A DNA stretch of 11,344 nucleotides from Nanobdellota archaeon (lineage in GTDB: Archaea; Nanobdellota; Nanobdellia; Pacearchaeales; GW2011-AR1). Location: positions 1 to 11,344 of the forward strand of contig JAUYDD010000091.1 of the NCBI GenBank assembly GCA_030704765.1, written 5' to 3'. A program made the translations under genes and the position numbers. Below, piece after piece: positions 1 through 8,222 of this stretch (the first letter of the stretch is position 1; the number at the start of each line of letters is the position of its first letter). The notes beneath the pieces are model-generated. The model was not told the origin of the DNA, did no database searches, and worked only from the letters and a program-made list of their open reading frames with translations.

Positions 1-1
1 A

Positions 2-1930
2 GCTGAAATATGCAATGGAATAGATGATGATTGCGATGGGCAGATAGATGAGAACAATGGAAACTGCGGACAAGGGCAGATATGCACTAATGGACAATGC
101 AAGAATATAAAATGTTATTCTAATTCTGATTGCGGTGTTAATGGATTTGTTGGAGAGGGTGTATGCCAGAACAATGATGTGTTCAAGAACTTTAAAACAT
201 ATACATGCATAAATCCAGGCCAATCTAATAGCCAATGCACAGATTCTTTATTATTGCAATTATTTGCTGATTGCAGTGAAAGTTATTGTGAATTATATGG
301 AAATGATTTTTGCAGAGGCAGTGATGTTTATTCATTAAAAAAATGCTATAATAAAGGCTGTTCAAATGGAAATTGTTATAATAATCCGTATGATCAAGAA
401 GTATTTGTAAAACATTGTAATTTAGGTTGCTCTAATGGTTTATGCACACAAAGCAGTTGTATTGATAATGACCATGATAATTATGATACATGCAGTCCAG
501 GGCAGCCTGGTGATGATGGAAAGCCAGTTGATTGCAATGACAATAATCCAAATATCCATCCTAATGCAGCTGAAATATGCAATGGAATAGATGATGATTG
601 TGATGGGCAGATAGATGAGAACAATGGGAATTGCGGCCAGGGGCAGATATGCTCTAATGGACAATGCAAGAATATAAAATGTTATTCTAATTCTGATTGC
701 AATGATTATAATCTTTATACTTTAGATAAATGCAATAATCCTGGACAAATAACAAGTTATTGCACTAATACTCCTATAAATTGTATTACAGAACAAGATT
801 GCGGTTTAGATGGATTTACAGGAGATCTTTTCTGCCAAACAGGAGATGTTTTCCAGAACTTTATAGATTATACATGTAACAATCCAGGAACTATACAAAG
901 CTCATGTTCAATAATTAGTTCTCCTAAATTAAAAACAGATTGTATTAATGGACAAATATGTTTTAATGGAGGTTGCATAACTGGATGCGCTGATAATGAC
1001 CATGATAATTATGATACATGTAATCCAGGGCAGCCTGGTGATGATGGAAAGCCAAATGACTGCAATGACAATAATCCAAATATCCATCCTAATGCAGCTG
1101 AAATATGCAATGGAATAGATGATGATTGCGATGGGCAAATAGATGAGAACAATGGAAATTGCGCTAATAATCAGAAATGTGTCAATGGCCAATGCAGAAA
1201 CATAATATGCTTTTTTGATAGTGATTGCGGTGCAGACGGATATATAGGTGATAAATTCTGTTCAGGTAATGATGTAAAAAGAAAATATAAAGATTTTACA
1301 TGCAATAATCCTGGAAGTGTAGATTCTTCTTGTTCTGACAGCACTATTGATAAATTAATAGAGACTTGTGCAGAAAACAAGATATGTAAAAATGCTGTTT
1401 GTGTTAATAAAGAAATATGCAATGATGGAATAGATAATGATGGAGATGGTTTAATTGATGGATTAATAGAATTAAATCCAAATAATGGGGAAACAAAATC
1501 CTGGTTAAAAGACCCTTTAGGAATAAGGGATTTTGTAAATAATAAAGCATCTTTGTTTGGTTATTCTAGTTATCCTGATTCTGCATTAAGGCTTGACAGC
1601 ATTACTGCAAACAAATTCTGCAATATAGAAGGATATTCTGTTGCTATCTCATATGATTGTGTAAGTAATTTTGATAATGGAAGATGCGGGTGGCATTCAT
1701 GCCAGGATAATGGCATAACATTCTGGAATAGCGCTAAAAATAATTGGGATAACTTAAATGCATGCACTGCTGGAAACAGATGGTTAAGCTCTGTCACATG
1801 CAAGAATAAATTAGCGCAATGCAGTGATGGAATAGATAATGATGGTGATGGAAAAATAGACATGAATGATCCAGGATGCGCAAATCCAAATGACAATAGT
1901 GAAATACAGCATGACCCTGATTGCGCATAA
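2..1930 (+). CDS. Secreted Cys-rich protein with MopE-type metal-binding repeats (5' partial)
   Basis: The frame is already open at base 2 with no stop, so the start and any signal peptide lie left of the window; the GTG at 179 is internal (Val). Three Cys-rich modules (from about 113, 782 and 1208) share a pattern with SDC(G), VCQ/FCQ, YTCxNPG and a downstream Cys pair. They alternate with MopE-type motifs (PF11617-like) built as DNDHDNYD, DCNDNNPNIHPNAAE, then CNGIDDDCDGQIDE, seen at 2-70 (second half only), 464-632 and 992-1160. The C-terminal part has two DGIDNDGDG(L/K)ID motifs (near 1424 and 1826) flanking a Trp/Cys-rich segment. Asp-rich loops of this kind bind Ca2+ or other cations in known families; many Cys suggest disulfides outside the cell. 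No C-terminal membrane segment is visible, so it is probably released or held by other surface proteins. Its ligand and exact role are unknown. Confidence 0.88.
   Translation, partial: AEICNGIDDDCDGQIDENNGNCGQGQICTNGQCKNIKCYSNSDCGVNGFVGEGVCQNNDVFKNFKTYTCINPGQSNSQCTDSLLLQLFADCSESYCELYGNDFCRGSDVYSLKKCYNKGCSNGNCYNNPYDQEVFVKHCNLGCSNGLCTQSSCIDNDHDNYDTCSPGQPGDDGKPVDCNDNNPNIHPNAAEICNGIDDDCDGQIDENNGNCGQGQICSNGQCKNIKCYSNSDCNDYNLYTLDKCNNPGQITSYCTNTPINCITEQDCGLDGFTGDLFCQTGDVFQNFIDYTCNNPGTIQSSCSIISSPKLKTDCINGQICFNGGCITGCADNDHDNYDTCNPGQPGDDGKPNDCNDNNPNIHPNAAEICNGIDDDCDGQIDENNGNCANNQKCVNGQCRNIICFFDSDCGADGYIGDKFCSGNDVKRKYKDFTCNNPGSVDSSCSDSTIDKLIETCAENKICKNAVCVNKEICNDGIDNDGDGLIDGLIELNPNNGETKSWLKDPLGIRDFVNNKASLFGYSSYPDSALRLDSITANKFCNIEGYSVAISYDCVSNFDNGRCGWHSCQDNGITFWNSAKNNWDNLNACTAGNRWLSSVTCKNKLAQCSDGIDNDGDGKIDMNDPGCANPNDNSEIQHDPDCA
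464..702 (+). repeat. Near-identical intragenic repeat unit, middle copy
   Basis: The DNA of 569-702 is almost the same as 2-135, with only about half a dozen substitutions, many at third positions. The DNA of 464-632 is almost the same as 992-1160, with a few changes. Offsets are 567 and 528 bp. Similarity at the nucleotide level shows recent duplication or gene conversion inside the gene rather than only protein-level conservation. Confidence 0.85.
992..1160 (+). repeat. Near-identical intragenic repeat unit, third copy
   Basis: This copy matches 464-632 and encodes the complete MopE-type block from DNDHDNYD to CNGIDDDCDGQIDE. After 1160 the similarity to the middle copy fades quickly (GNCANNQKC replaces GNCGQGQIC), so the duplicated tract ends there. 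Confidence 0.8.
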
Positions 1931-1974
1931 AGTGCAAGATGCATAAAAAATACTTGTTAATATATATTGATATA

Positions 1975-2047
1975 ACTATTTTTCTTAAGATATAATTTAT
2001 AAATCATTTATCAAAATACTATTTCTTAAGCTAATAATATTTAAAAA
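1975..2047 (+). promoter_or_regulatory. Tandem archaeal promoters with a duplicated upstream motif
   Basis: Two TATA-like boxes precede the operon: TTTATAAAT at 1996-2004 and TATTTAAAAA at 2038-2047. Each is preceded by a copy of the same motif, ACTATTTTTCTTAAG at 1975-1989 and ACTATTTCTTAAG at 2018-2030. The second box is centred about 28 bp before the ATG at 2070, the spacing expected for a transcript starting at or next to that ATG. The first box would start a transcript near 2026. The role of the duplicated motif (BRE/activator site) is inferred from position only. Confidence 0.45.
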
Positions 2048-2069
2048 TGGTATAACTATAAAGTAATAC

Positions 2070-2714
2070 ATGAAAATTGTGTGCTACAGAAAAGTAATGA
2101 CAAAAAAGATTGTACCTTTATTAGTAATAATCCTATTTTCAATGACTTATGTATTTGCTATCACAGCTAGTATGGGAAATGCAAGGATGGTCTTAAGAGC
2201 TAAAGTCGGAGATAATATAGAGAAATATATCTTAGTCAAGAACGTTAATAGCGAACAAATTCTTATTGAAATGGAAACCGACGGAGAACTTGCTGAAGAT
2301 ATTAAAATAAAAGAACCAAAATTCTATCTTGATGCTGGTGAAGAAATAAGAGCTAATTTCACAATCAAGGTAACAAAAGAAGGTACAACAGAATCTAAGA
2401 TAAATGTCAAATTCTATTCAGAATCAGAACAAAAAGGTGTTGGTTTAAGTTCTACTATAATTGTAATAGCTAATAAAAGTGATGGCAGCCCTGTTGATGA
2501 TGAAGGAGGAGACGATGGTGACGATTCTGGAGACACTGATGATACTTCAAAAACAAACTATCTTTTGATAGCATCTGTAATATCAACAATAGTTCTTTTG
2601 GTTGTATTCATCATAGTCTATGTATTATATGCAAACAAGATGAAAAGAGAAAGTGATAAAAAAGAGGGGATAAAAGAAGAAAAAACTAAACCAAAAAAGA
2701 GATTAATAAAATGA
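2070..2714 (+). CDS. Membrane-anchored extracellular protein with single Ig-like domain
   Basis: I do not recognise a named family. The protein has a signal peptide (hydrophobic about residues 14-30, ending YVFA), a beta-rich domain at about 33-136 resembling Ig-like folds of archaeal surface proteins, an acidic Asp/Gly linker at 138-159, a membrane segment at about 164-187 and a Lys/Glu-rich cytoplasmic tail. It should sit in the membrane with its domain outside. Two starts are possible. ATG 2070 fits a leaderless transcript from the TATA box at 2038-2047. ATG 2097 (MTKKIVPLL, 205 aa) gives a more typical signal peptide and a 27-nt leader, but without a clear Shine-Dalgarno site. The stop overlaps the next start as ATGA, so the two proteins are probably translationally coupled and made together. 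Confidence 0.85.
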   Translation: MKIVCYRKVMTKKIVPLLVIILFSMTYVFAITASMGNARMVLRAKVGDNIEKYILVKNVNSEQILIEMETDGELAEDIKIKEPKFYLDAGEEIRANFTIKVTKEGTTESKINVKFYSESEQKGVGLSSTIIVIANKSDGSPVDDEGGDDGDDSGDTDDTSKTNYLLIASVISTIVLLVVFIIVYVLYANKMKRESDKKEGIKEEKTKPKKRLIK

Positions 2715-5700
2715 ACAATAAATTATTTTTAACTTTATTTGTAATGCTTTTTTTAACTAGCAATGTTCTTGCTAAAGATGTAGCTTATGTTGTAAAGACA
2801 TCTGCTAATCCTAATATTGAGATGGTGCTGATAGAACTTGGATATAGTTATGATGTAATAAAAGACAGTGATATACCTAATGCTGATTTCTCTAATTATG
2901 CTATGCTTCTAGTACAGGATGATGTAACAAACAAAAACAACCTTCCCTTGGCTACAACTAACTTATTGTTCCTTGACAAGAATATAGGCACAGCTGCATG
3001 GGGAACAAGAGCAGATATCTGGTTGACTAGTGTAATGAACTCAAAATTTGAGGTTCTTGGAACTCCTTTTACAACAGGATTCACAGAACCTGATTTTAAA
3101 GCATATACTGCTTCAAATTCTGTATATTATCTAAAAATAAAACCAGCTAATGTAAGAAATATAGCAGTTTCATTGCAGAGTGCAAGTTATGGGAAAGCTA
3201 TTGTTGCGTATTCTGATGAAAACAATATAAGAAATGTATTTTTTGGATTTTATAAAATAGGTTCATGGACAGATGAGACAAGAAGACTTTTCAAGAACTC
3301 TTTATCATGGACTAGAATAGGTGTTGATTTTGACCAGGACGGATATTTTTCTGACCATGACTGTAATGACGATAATGCAGATGTCTGGGGGTTCATGAGA
3401 GGTTATGAAGACAGGGATCTTGATACTATAGGAAGATCACCTTTAATAGATGTCTGTTCAGGAGACACATTAGCTGATGGTTATTCTAATATAGCAGGAG
3501 ATTGCAATGATGATAACCAATATTTATATCAATATATAAGAGGATATCGGGACATTGATAGAGATAGTTTTGGAGCAGGAAACCTTATAGATGTTTGTTC
3601 AGGAAACAGCATAACTGAAGGATATTCTTTAATAAATGGAGACTGCGATGATACAACAGCATTAAAATGGCATTATTTAAAAGGATATCAAGACAGTGAC
3701 TCAGATTCTTTTGGAGCAGGAAATCTTGTTGATGTATGTTCTGGAACTACATTAGCTGAAGGTTATACAAATATAGATGGAGATTGTGATAATAATAACG
3801 CAAATGTAAATCCAGACAGTCAAGAAATTGTATATGATAGAATAGACAATGATTGTGATGGATCTGATCTTGCTGATTCTGATTCTGATGGATATTGCAA
3901 ATTAGGTTATGTTATAATGGATAAAACTAATCAATGCAATAAAGAAACTGGAATTACCGGCAGTGACTGCAATGATAATGATATTAGTGTGAATCCAGAG
4001 ATGGATAATTCATATGTCAATTGCAGGAATGATCCGCCTATTTTAACCTCATTAAATCTGATTGTTGTTAAAGAAGAAGAAGATGTTATTGTAACTGTCA
4101 ATGCTATAGACCCTGAAGGTGACAGTGTTACTTATTCTATTGATGACCCAAGATTCATACAAAATCCTATCTCTAACAATGTCTTCACTTGGAGGACAGA
4201 ATATGAAGATTATGGAGAATATATCTTTAATATAATAGCTAGTGATGGAAGATTAGAGAGTATGATTGATTTTGAAGTAAGTGTTGAGAACACTAACAGG
4301 GCTCCTATATGTGAAATAGTTCCAGATATAGCAGTAGAAGAAGATGAAACTTATGATCTTGATTTAAGTGAATTTTGCACAGATCCTGATTCAGATGAGC
4401 TTGGTTTTGATTTTTCATCTCTATCTCAATCTCATTTGATTATTGAAATGGATAATAATATAGCAACAATTAAAGGAGAGCAGGACTGGTCTGGGGGAGA
4501 GTGGATTGATTTTATTGCTAGTGATGGAGATAAAGAAGTAAGGACTAATAGAGTAATTGTGCAAGTTGGAGCTGTAAATGATCCTCCTGAATTTGACATG
4601 AATATAGATGATATTAGCTGGAATCAGGATATTAATCTTACAAATAGATTAAATTTAGCTGATTATTTTCATGATGTGGACAATAGTATTATCTATACAG
4701 TCTCTGGAAATGATCTGATTAATGTAATAATCAGGAGCGGAAAAGTATCATTCAATGTGTTGAAAGATTGGGTGGGTAGCGAGACAGTCATCTTCACAGC
4801 AAGTGATGGAGAAAATACAGTTGATTCAAATGAAGTCAATATGAATGTTTTATATGTAGATAAACCTCCGGTATTTGAAGAAAATGCTTGTGAAAAAAAC
4901 ATATTAGAAGAAAATGATTACACATGTGAAATTATAGCGAATGATCCTGAAAGTGAAGAAATCACACTTTCAGTCTTATCAGAAGACGACCTTGAATGCA
5001 GTTTTGACAGCAATATCCTTAACTATGTATCAAAAAAAGATATAGTTGGTAGTGCATCATGCATAATAAGAGCAAGTGATATATACAATAATACGAGAGA
5101 TATGAGATTTGATGCTATTGTTGAAAATGTAAATGATGCTCCGATTATAAAAGATAATATACCTAAATTGAATTTTCTTAAACTATTGTCCAATGTCAGC
5201 CATAGGTTCATAATACTTGCTGAAGATATTGATAGTGATGAATTATCCTATGAATGGCAAGTAAATGGTGTTATGGAAGGAAATAGCACTAGTTTTTATC
5301 TTGAAAAAAGCAGAGGAGCATATAATGTAACAGCTAGTGTGTTTGATGGAGAATTTAGAGACAGTTATAGCTGGAATGTCTTTATTGGAAATGTCATTGA
5401 TTTCAAATGCAGTGAATTGAATGGATATATATGCACTGAAGAACAGGTATGTTCTCAGGATTTTTATGGAGTCTATGATTCTCCAAGATGCTGCCCTACT
5501 GCATGCAGAAAGAGGCCTCCGCAGTTCTCAGGAGTGAAAACTACTACAGCAAATAAGACAGATAATATAAGAATAACCTTCATAAGTCCAACGAACCTGG
5601 ATAAATACAATCTTGGAGAGAAAATACCTGCAAGAATAGAGATTGGAAACCTTATGGAATCTTCACTTGATATGAAAATAGAAAGCTATCTATATGACAT

Positions 5701-6469
5701 TACAAAAGAAAGAGCAGTATTAAAGTCTGAAGAAAAAATAAAGCTTGATAAGTCAAGGATAATGACAATAGACCAAGAGTTCATCAGTGATTATGAATTG
5801 AATGAAGGACATGAATATGCAATATTTACAAGAGCCATAGGAGAAGATAAAGACAATCAAAAATATTACAACCAGAATTATATAGAGCTAGACCTTGAAA
5901 GAAGAGACCATCATATTATAATAAAAAATATAGAAATAATTCCTGAAAATGACATATTATGCGGAGATAATATTGATGTTAGGCTAGAATTATTCAATCT
6001 TGGATCAAATGATGAGAACACTTATCTGAAAATAGAAAACCCCATACTTAAAATAAATGAAAGATATGAAGAGATAAAGATAGAAAGATATGATGATGAA
6101 GACACTATAAATGAGCAATACATCTTGAAAATTCCTGAAGGAACAAAACCAGGAAACTATACTTTGAGATTCAGCCTTTCTTTCTGGAACGAGACTATTT
6201 ATTCTGAAGAGAGTGTGAGTGTCGCTAGATGCGAAGAAGTAAAAAGTGAAGTCACATCTTTAGAGACAATAAAATTGACTAATCAAGAATCATTGTCTGT
6301 AATGCCTGTTGAAGACAATTCAAACAAAATAGCAATATTCTTATTATTGAACGGAATGACAATAATCTTATTAACTACTGCAGTTATTCTTGCTTTTATA
6401 TACAAGAAGAAGAATGCAAAAATTGTGAAAAAAAAGAAACTTGGGAATAATAATTTTTTATATTTTTAA
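2711..6469 (+). CDS. Large multidomain surface protein with membrane anchor
   Basis: A 1252-residue type I membrane protein. Order: signal peptide 1-21 (ends NVLA); alpha/beta domain about 22-203 with the look of the class I glutamine-amidotransferase/ThuA-like fold but no evident catalytic Cys-His; a DFDQDGYFSDHDCNDDN metal-type motif near 205-221; three tandem 47-residue repeats 231-371; a further NPDSQE/DNDCDGSD and DCNDND segment to 438; cadherin/Ig-like domains separated by NDPP, NRAP, NDPP, DKPP and NDAP linkers (about 440, 530, 623, 717, 808-896); a Cys cluster 900-932; two CARDB-like Ig domains about 950-1195; membrane segment about 1207-1231; basic tail. The ATGA overlap couples it to the preceding anchored protein, which has the same topology. 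An adhesion, surface-layer or cell-contact role is plausible but inferred. No enzyme activity can be claimed. Confidence 0.9.
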   Translation: MNNKLFLTLFVMLFLTSNVLAKDVAYVVKTSANPNIEMVLIELGYSYDVIKDSDIPNADFSNYAMLLVQDDVTNKNNLPLATTNLLFLDKNIGTAAWGTRADIWLTSVMNSKFEVLGTPFTTGFTEPDFKAYTASNSVYYLKIKPANVRNIAVSLQSASYGKAIVAYSDENNIRNVFFGFYKIGSWTDETRRLFKNSLSWTRIGVDFDQDGYFSDHDCNDDNADVWGFMRGYEDRDLDTIGRSPLIDVCSGDTLADGYSNIAGDCNDDNQYLYQYIRGYRDIDRDSFGAGNLIDVCSGNSITEGYSLINGDCDDTTALKWHYLKGYQDSDSDSFGAGNLVDVCSGTTLAEGYTNIDGDCDNNNANVNPDSQEIVYDRIDNDCDGSDLADSDSDGYCKLGYVIMDKTNQCNKETGITGSDCNDNDISVNPEMDNSYVNCRNDPPILTSLNLIVVKEEEDVIVTVNAIDPEGDSVTYSIDDPRFIQNPISNNVFTWRTEYEDYGEYIFNIIASDGRLESMIDFEVSVENTNRAPICEIVPDIAVEEDETYDLDLSEFCTDPDSDELGFDFSSLSQSHLIIEMDNNIATIKGEQDWSGGEWIDFIASDGDKEVRTNRVIVQVGAVNDPPEFDMNIDDISWNQDINLTNRLNLADYFHDVDNSIIYTVSGNDLINVIIRSGKVSFNVLKDWVGSETVIFTASDGENTVDSNEVNMNVLYVDKPPVFEENACEKNILEENDYTCEIIANDPESEEITLSVLSEDDLECSFDSNILNYVSKKDIVGSASCIIRASDIYNNTRDMRFDAIVENVNDAPIIKDNIPKLNFLKLLSNVSHRFIILAEDIDSDELSYEWQVNGVMEGNSTSFYLEKSRGAYNVTASVFDGEFRDSYSWNVFIGNVIDFKCSELNGYICTEEQVCSQDFYGVYDSPRCCPTACRKRPPQFSGVKTTTANKTDNIRITFISPTNLDKYNLGEKIPARIEIGNLMESSLDMKIESYLYDITKERAVLKSEEKIKLDKSRIMTIDQEFISDYELNEGHEYAIFTRAIGEDKDNQKYYNQNYIELDLERRDHHIIIKNIEIIPENDILCGDNIDVRLELFNLGSNDENTYLKIENPILKINERYEEIKIERYDDEDTINEQYILKIPEGTKPGNYTLRFSLSFWNETIYSEESVSVARCEEVKSEVTSLETIKLTNQESLSVMPVEDNSNKIAIFLLLNGMTIILLTTAVILAFIYKKKNAKIVKKKKLGNNNFLYF
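3401..3823 (+). repeat. Three tandem 141-bp (47-aa) repeats
   Basis: Units begin exactly at 3401, 3542 and 3683. Each starts GY(E/R/Q)D, continues DxDxxG, (L/I)(I/V)DVCSG and (A/E)(D/E)GY, and ends in GDC(N/D)D or GDCDN. The conserved Asp clusters and single Cys per CSG motif match the MopE-type metal-binding style of the preceding gene. The exact period with no indel suggests expansion by unequal recombination. Confidence 0.9.
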
Positions 6470-6480
6470 TTTCATTTCTT
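6454..6480 (+). terminator. U-tract terminator after the surface-protein operon
   Basis: Several T runs (6454-6459, 6463-6466, 6475-6477) overlap the end of the large gene and continue past its stop. Archaeal RNA polymerase terminates at U-rich tracts without a hairpin, and the next gene is convergent. The call is positional and the signal is weak in an AT-rich genome. Confidence 0.3.
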
Positions 6481-6557
6481 AAATATAGTAAATGACAGAA
6501 TAAATTGAGCAAAATTTATTTCCTTTCCCATAATTATACTGGTCTTTCAATAATGGC

Positions 6558-7718
6558 CTAGGCCTTTAATTCAACATTAAACTTCAATAATTCTTGCTTT
6601 AATGAATCTATGACTGTTAATTTATTCTCTTTTATCTTATCAATCCTTTTTTTAGATCTTGATTCTTCTTCATCAATTTCCTTTATCCTATTTTCCAGTT
6701 TTTTTATGTCTTGCACTAATGCATATATTTTATTTGTCTCTGGAAGATCTCGTTCCTCTTCAATCCTTATCGATTCTAATCTTTCTTTTGTCTCATTTGT
6801 TTTTTTAATTACTTCTTTGATGTCTAGTCCTGCTTCCTGCATGAGACGTATTAATTGCATAAGATTATCTTTATCTAAAAAAGTCCTGAAATTCTGTTTA
6901 TGCTCATTTATTATGCTCATTTTTTTAGCTTCATAATGGAAAACATTAGCAAGTGTCTTGAAATCAATAATGCTCCTCAATACAATTATATCTCTATCCA
7001 TGTTTGCTTTTTTCTCTTCTATTTTTTTCTTAAAATTCAGTTCGTCATAATATTTTTCTGAATTTTTTAACAGATTTAAATTATAGTTTCCTATATTTAT
7101 CTCTTTTATAGAGCTTTCTTTTTCTTCATTTCCTTTTTTTATCTCGACTTTGATTTCATTTTCCAGATTTTCCTGATTTTTCAAATCTTTAATATATCTC
7201 TTTATTTTATTTATAATATCTATTGAATCTAAAAATGGCTTATTATCTTCTATTAATAGGTTAAGATTTTTAAAAAATAAAGATATAGCATCCTTAATAG
7301 AACCTAGTTCTTTTCCAATTAAAAAAGTGGCTTTTTCATAATTCAGGAAAGATTTTTTTTCAAAATCATTTATAAGCATGTTAATCCTTTCTAAGCTTTT
7401 TTCAGAATTGCCTTGCACTTCTTTTAATTTATCCATAAGTTTTGTTACATTAGAAATATATTTTTGCAAATTTTCTTTTACTATAAACTTAGCACGTTCA
7501 TCAGCTTTCCTATCTTTTAAATCAATAGATTCTAAAACTTTAACCTTATTTTCCAGAGACTCAATAAAAATAACCAATCTTTGCTTTATTGTTTCATTGA
7601 ATCTAGATTCTTTTTCTGTTAATTCAGATGATTTTCTATCAATGAATTCATCTAAGCTGGAAGAAGAAAGAGTTTCTTTAGCTTCTATTTTCTTCTTAAA
7701 TATATCAAATATTCCCAT
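6558..7718 (-). CDS. Cytoplasmic coiled-coil protein, unknown function
   Basis: A 386-residue protein without signal peptide or membrane segment, starting MGIFDIFKKK. Nearly all of it is predicted helical with long Lys/Glu-rich heptad-like stretches (about 30-135, 175-235, 300-386). A more ordered, less charged stretch lies near 245-300, with FKTLANVFHYEAKKMSIINEH and a following RTFLDKDNLMQLIRLMQEAGL segment. This stretch resembles uncharacterised coiled-coil proteins of DPANN archaea, a recollection I cannot verify here. Low-complexity coiled coils give false matches to SMC/SbcC, so no function is assigned. It converges on the surface operon and has its own promoter. The short plus-strand frames opposite it are antisense shadows. 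The stop codon lies inside the palindrome GGCCTAGGCC (6555-6564). Confidence 0.85.
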   Translation of the reverse strand: MGIFDIFKKKIEAKETLSSSSLDEFIDRKSSELTEKESRFNETIKQRLVIFIESLENKVKVLESIDLKDRKADERAKFIVKENLQKYISNVTKLMDKLKEVQGNSEKSLERINMLINDFEKKSFLNYEKATFLIGKELGSIKDAISLFFKNLNLLIEDNKPFLDSIDIINKIKRYIKDLKNQENLENEIKVEIKKGNEEKESSIKEINIGNYNLNLLKNSEKYYDELNFKKKIEEKKANMDRDIIVLRSIIDFKTLANVFHYEAKKMSIINEHKQNFRTFLDKDNLMQLIRLMQEAGLDIKEVIKKTNETKERLESIRIEEERDLPETNKIYALVQDIKKLENRIKEIDEEESRSKKRIDKIKENKLTVIDSLKQELLKFNVELKA

Positions 7719-7755
7719 AAATCAATTAAAATACGGATATTATTAAATTTTATTG

Positions 7756-7765
7756 TATTTATAAG
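7756..7765 (-). promoter_or_regulatory. TATA box of the coiled-coil gene
   Basis: On the minus strand this reads CTTATAAATA, a good archaeal TATA box, centred about 42 bp upstream of the ATG at 7718. It predicts a start near 7734 and a leader of about 16 nt without a Shine-Dalgarno site. Confidence 0.5.
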
Positions 7766-7874
7766 CAAGGTTTGTTAAGGTATAATTATATTGTTAATGC
7801 ATATTTATTTCGAGTTGTATCTATAATCAATAAAAATTTCATACGAATTAAGTTAACTGATACTCTTAATACCT

Positions 7875-8096
7875 CTAATTTAGAACCAAATCTGCCTTAT
7901 ATTTTTCTTGTTCTCTTAAGTCTTTCAATGTAGCATTACAGATCTCACAAAAACCAATTTCATTTATTGATTTAATCGGAATCTCCTTATCTAATCTCTC
8001 CCTATAAGTCATGACTATCATAACTTCATTTATTACACGATTGTTGTAAGGAGGTTTTTTCAAAACTATTTTACAATTCGGACAAGTACCTATCAT
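7875..8096 (-). CDS. Small CxxC...CxxC zinc-ribbon-type protein
   Basis: A 73-residue protein with CPNC at 5-8 and CEIC at 50-53, a four-Cys set typical of a zinc ribbon. A hydrophobic/basic middle (NEVMIVMTYRERLDKEIPI) separates the pairs. The start is strongly supported by a near-perfect Shine-Dalgarno site, AAAGGAGGTAT, at 8103-8113 on the minus strand, about 9 nt before ATG. This is stronger than at most other starts here. It lies downstream of another small Cys-pair protein on the same strand, 186 bp away. A nucleic-acid-binding or adaptor role would fit the size and zinc motif, but is not shown. No named family is recognised. Confidence 0.75.
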   Translation of the reverse strand: MIGTCPNCKIVLKKPPYNNRVINEVMIVMTYRERLDKEIPIKSINEIGFCEICNATLKDLREQEKYKADLVLN

Positions 8097-8102
8097 AGAA
8101 AT

Positions 8103-8113
8103 ATACCTCCTTT
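8103..8113 (-). promoter_or_regulatory. Strong Shine-Dalgarno site
   Basis: The minus strand reads AAAGGAGGTAT, with GGAGG about 9 nt before the ATG at 8096. It fixes the start of the 73-aa zinc-type protein. A possible TATA box, AAATATAAAAAAA, lies at about 8165-8177. Confidence 0.7.
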
Positions 8114-8222
8114 GATAGTTAAGATATATGCATAGCTAAGTCTGACTAAAAAATTTTTTCTATACATTTTTTTATATTTCTGTTTGATATTCTTTTTCTC
8201 TTTGATTTTATTTATTATAATA

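Noticed and set aside
440..1944. Several minus-strand frames of 62-124 codons opposite the Cys-rich gene
   Set aside because: They repeat with the same period as the sense-strand repeats and have no promoters; they are antisense shadows of the MopE-type coding sequence.
2774..3320. Active glutamine amidotransferase/protease domain at the N-terminus of the giant protein
   Set aside because: The alpha/beta pattern resembles the fold, but no nucleophile Cys with His/Glu partners is visible.
6555..6564. Perfect 10-bp palindrome GGCCTAGGCC at the end of the coiled-coil gene
   Set aside because: Short, overlaps coding sequence and stop codon, and no second copy was noticed; likely chance or a restriction-type site.
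6558..7718. SMC/SbcC-like ATPase
   Set aside because: There is no Walker A or B motif; any resemblance comes from the coiled-coil composition.
6610..7746. Plus-strand Ser/Phe/Leu-rich frames of 108 and 122 codons
   Set aside because: They are the antisense of the Lys/Glu-rich coiled-coil gene, whose own start and promoter are well supported.
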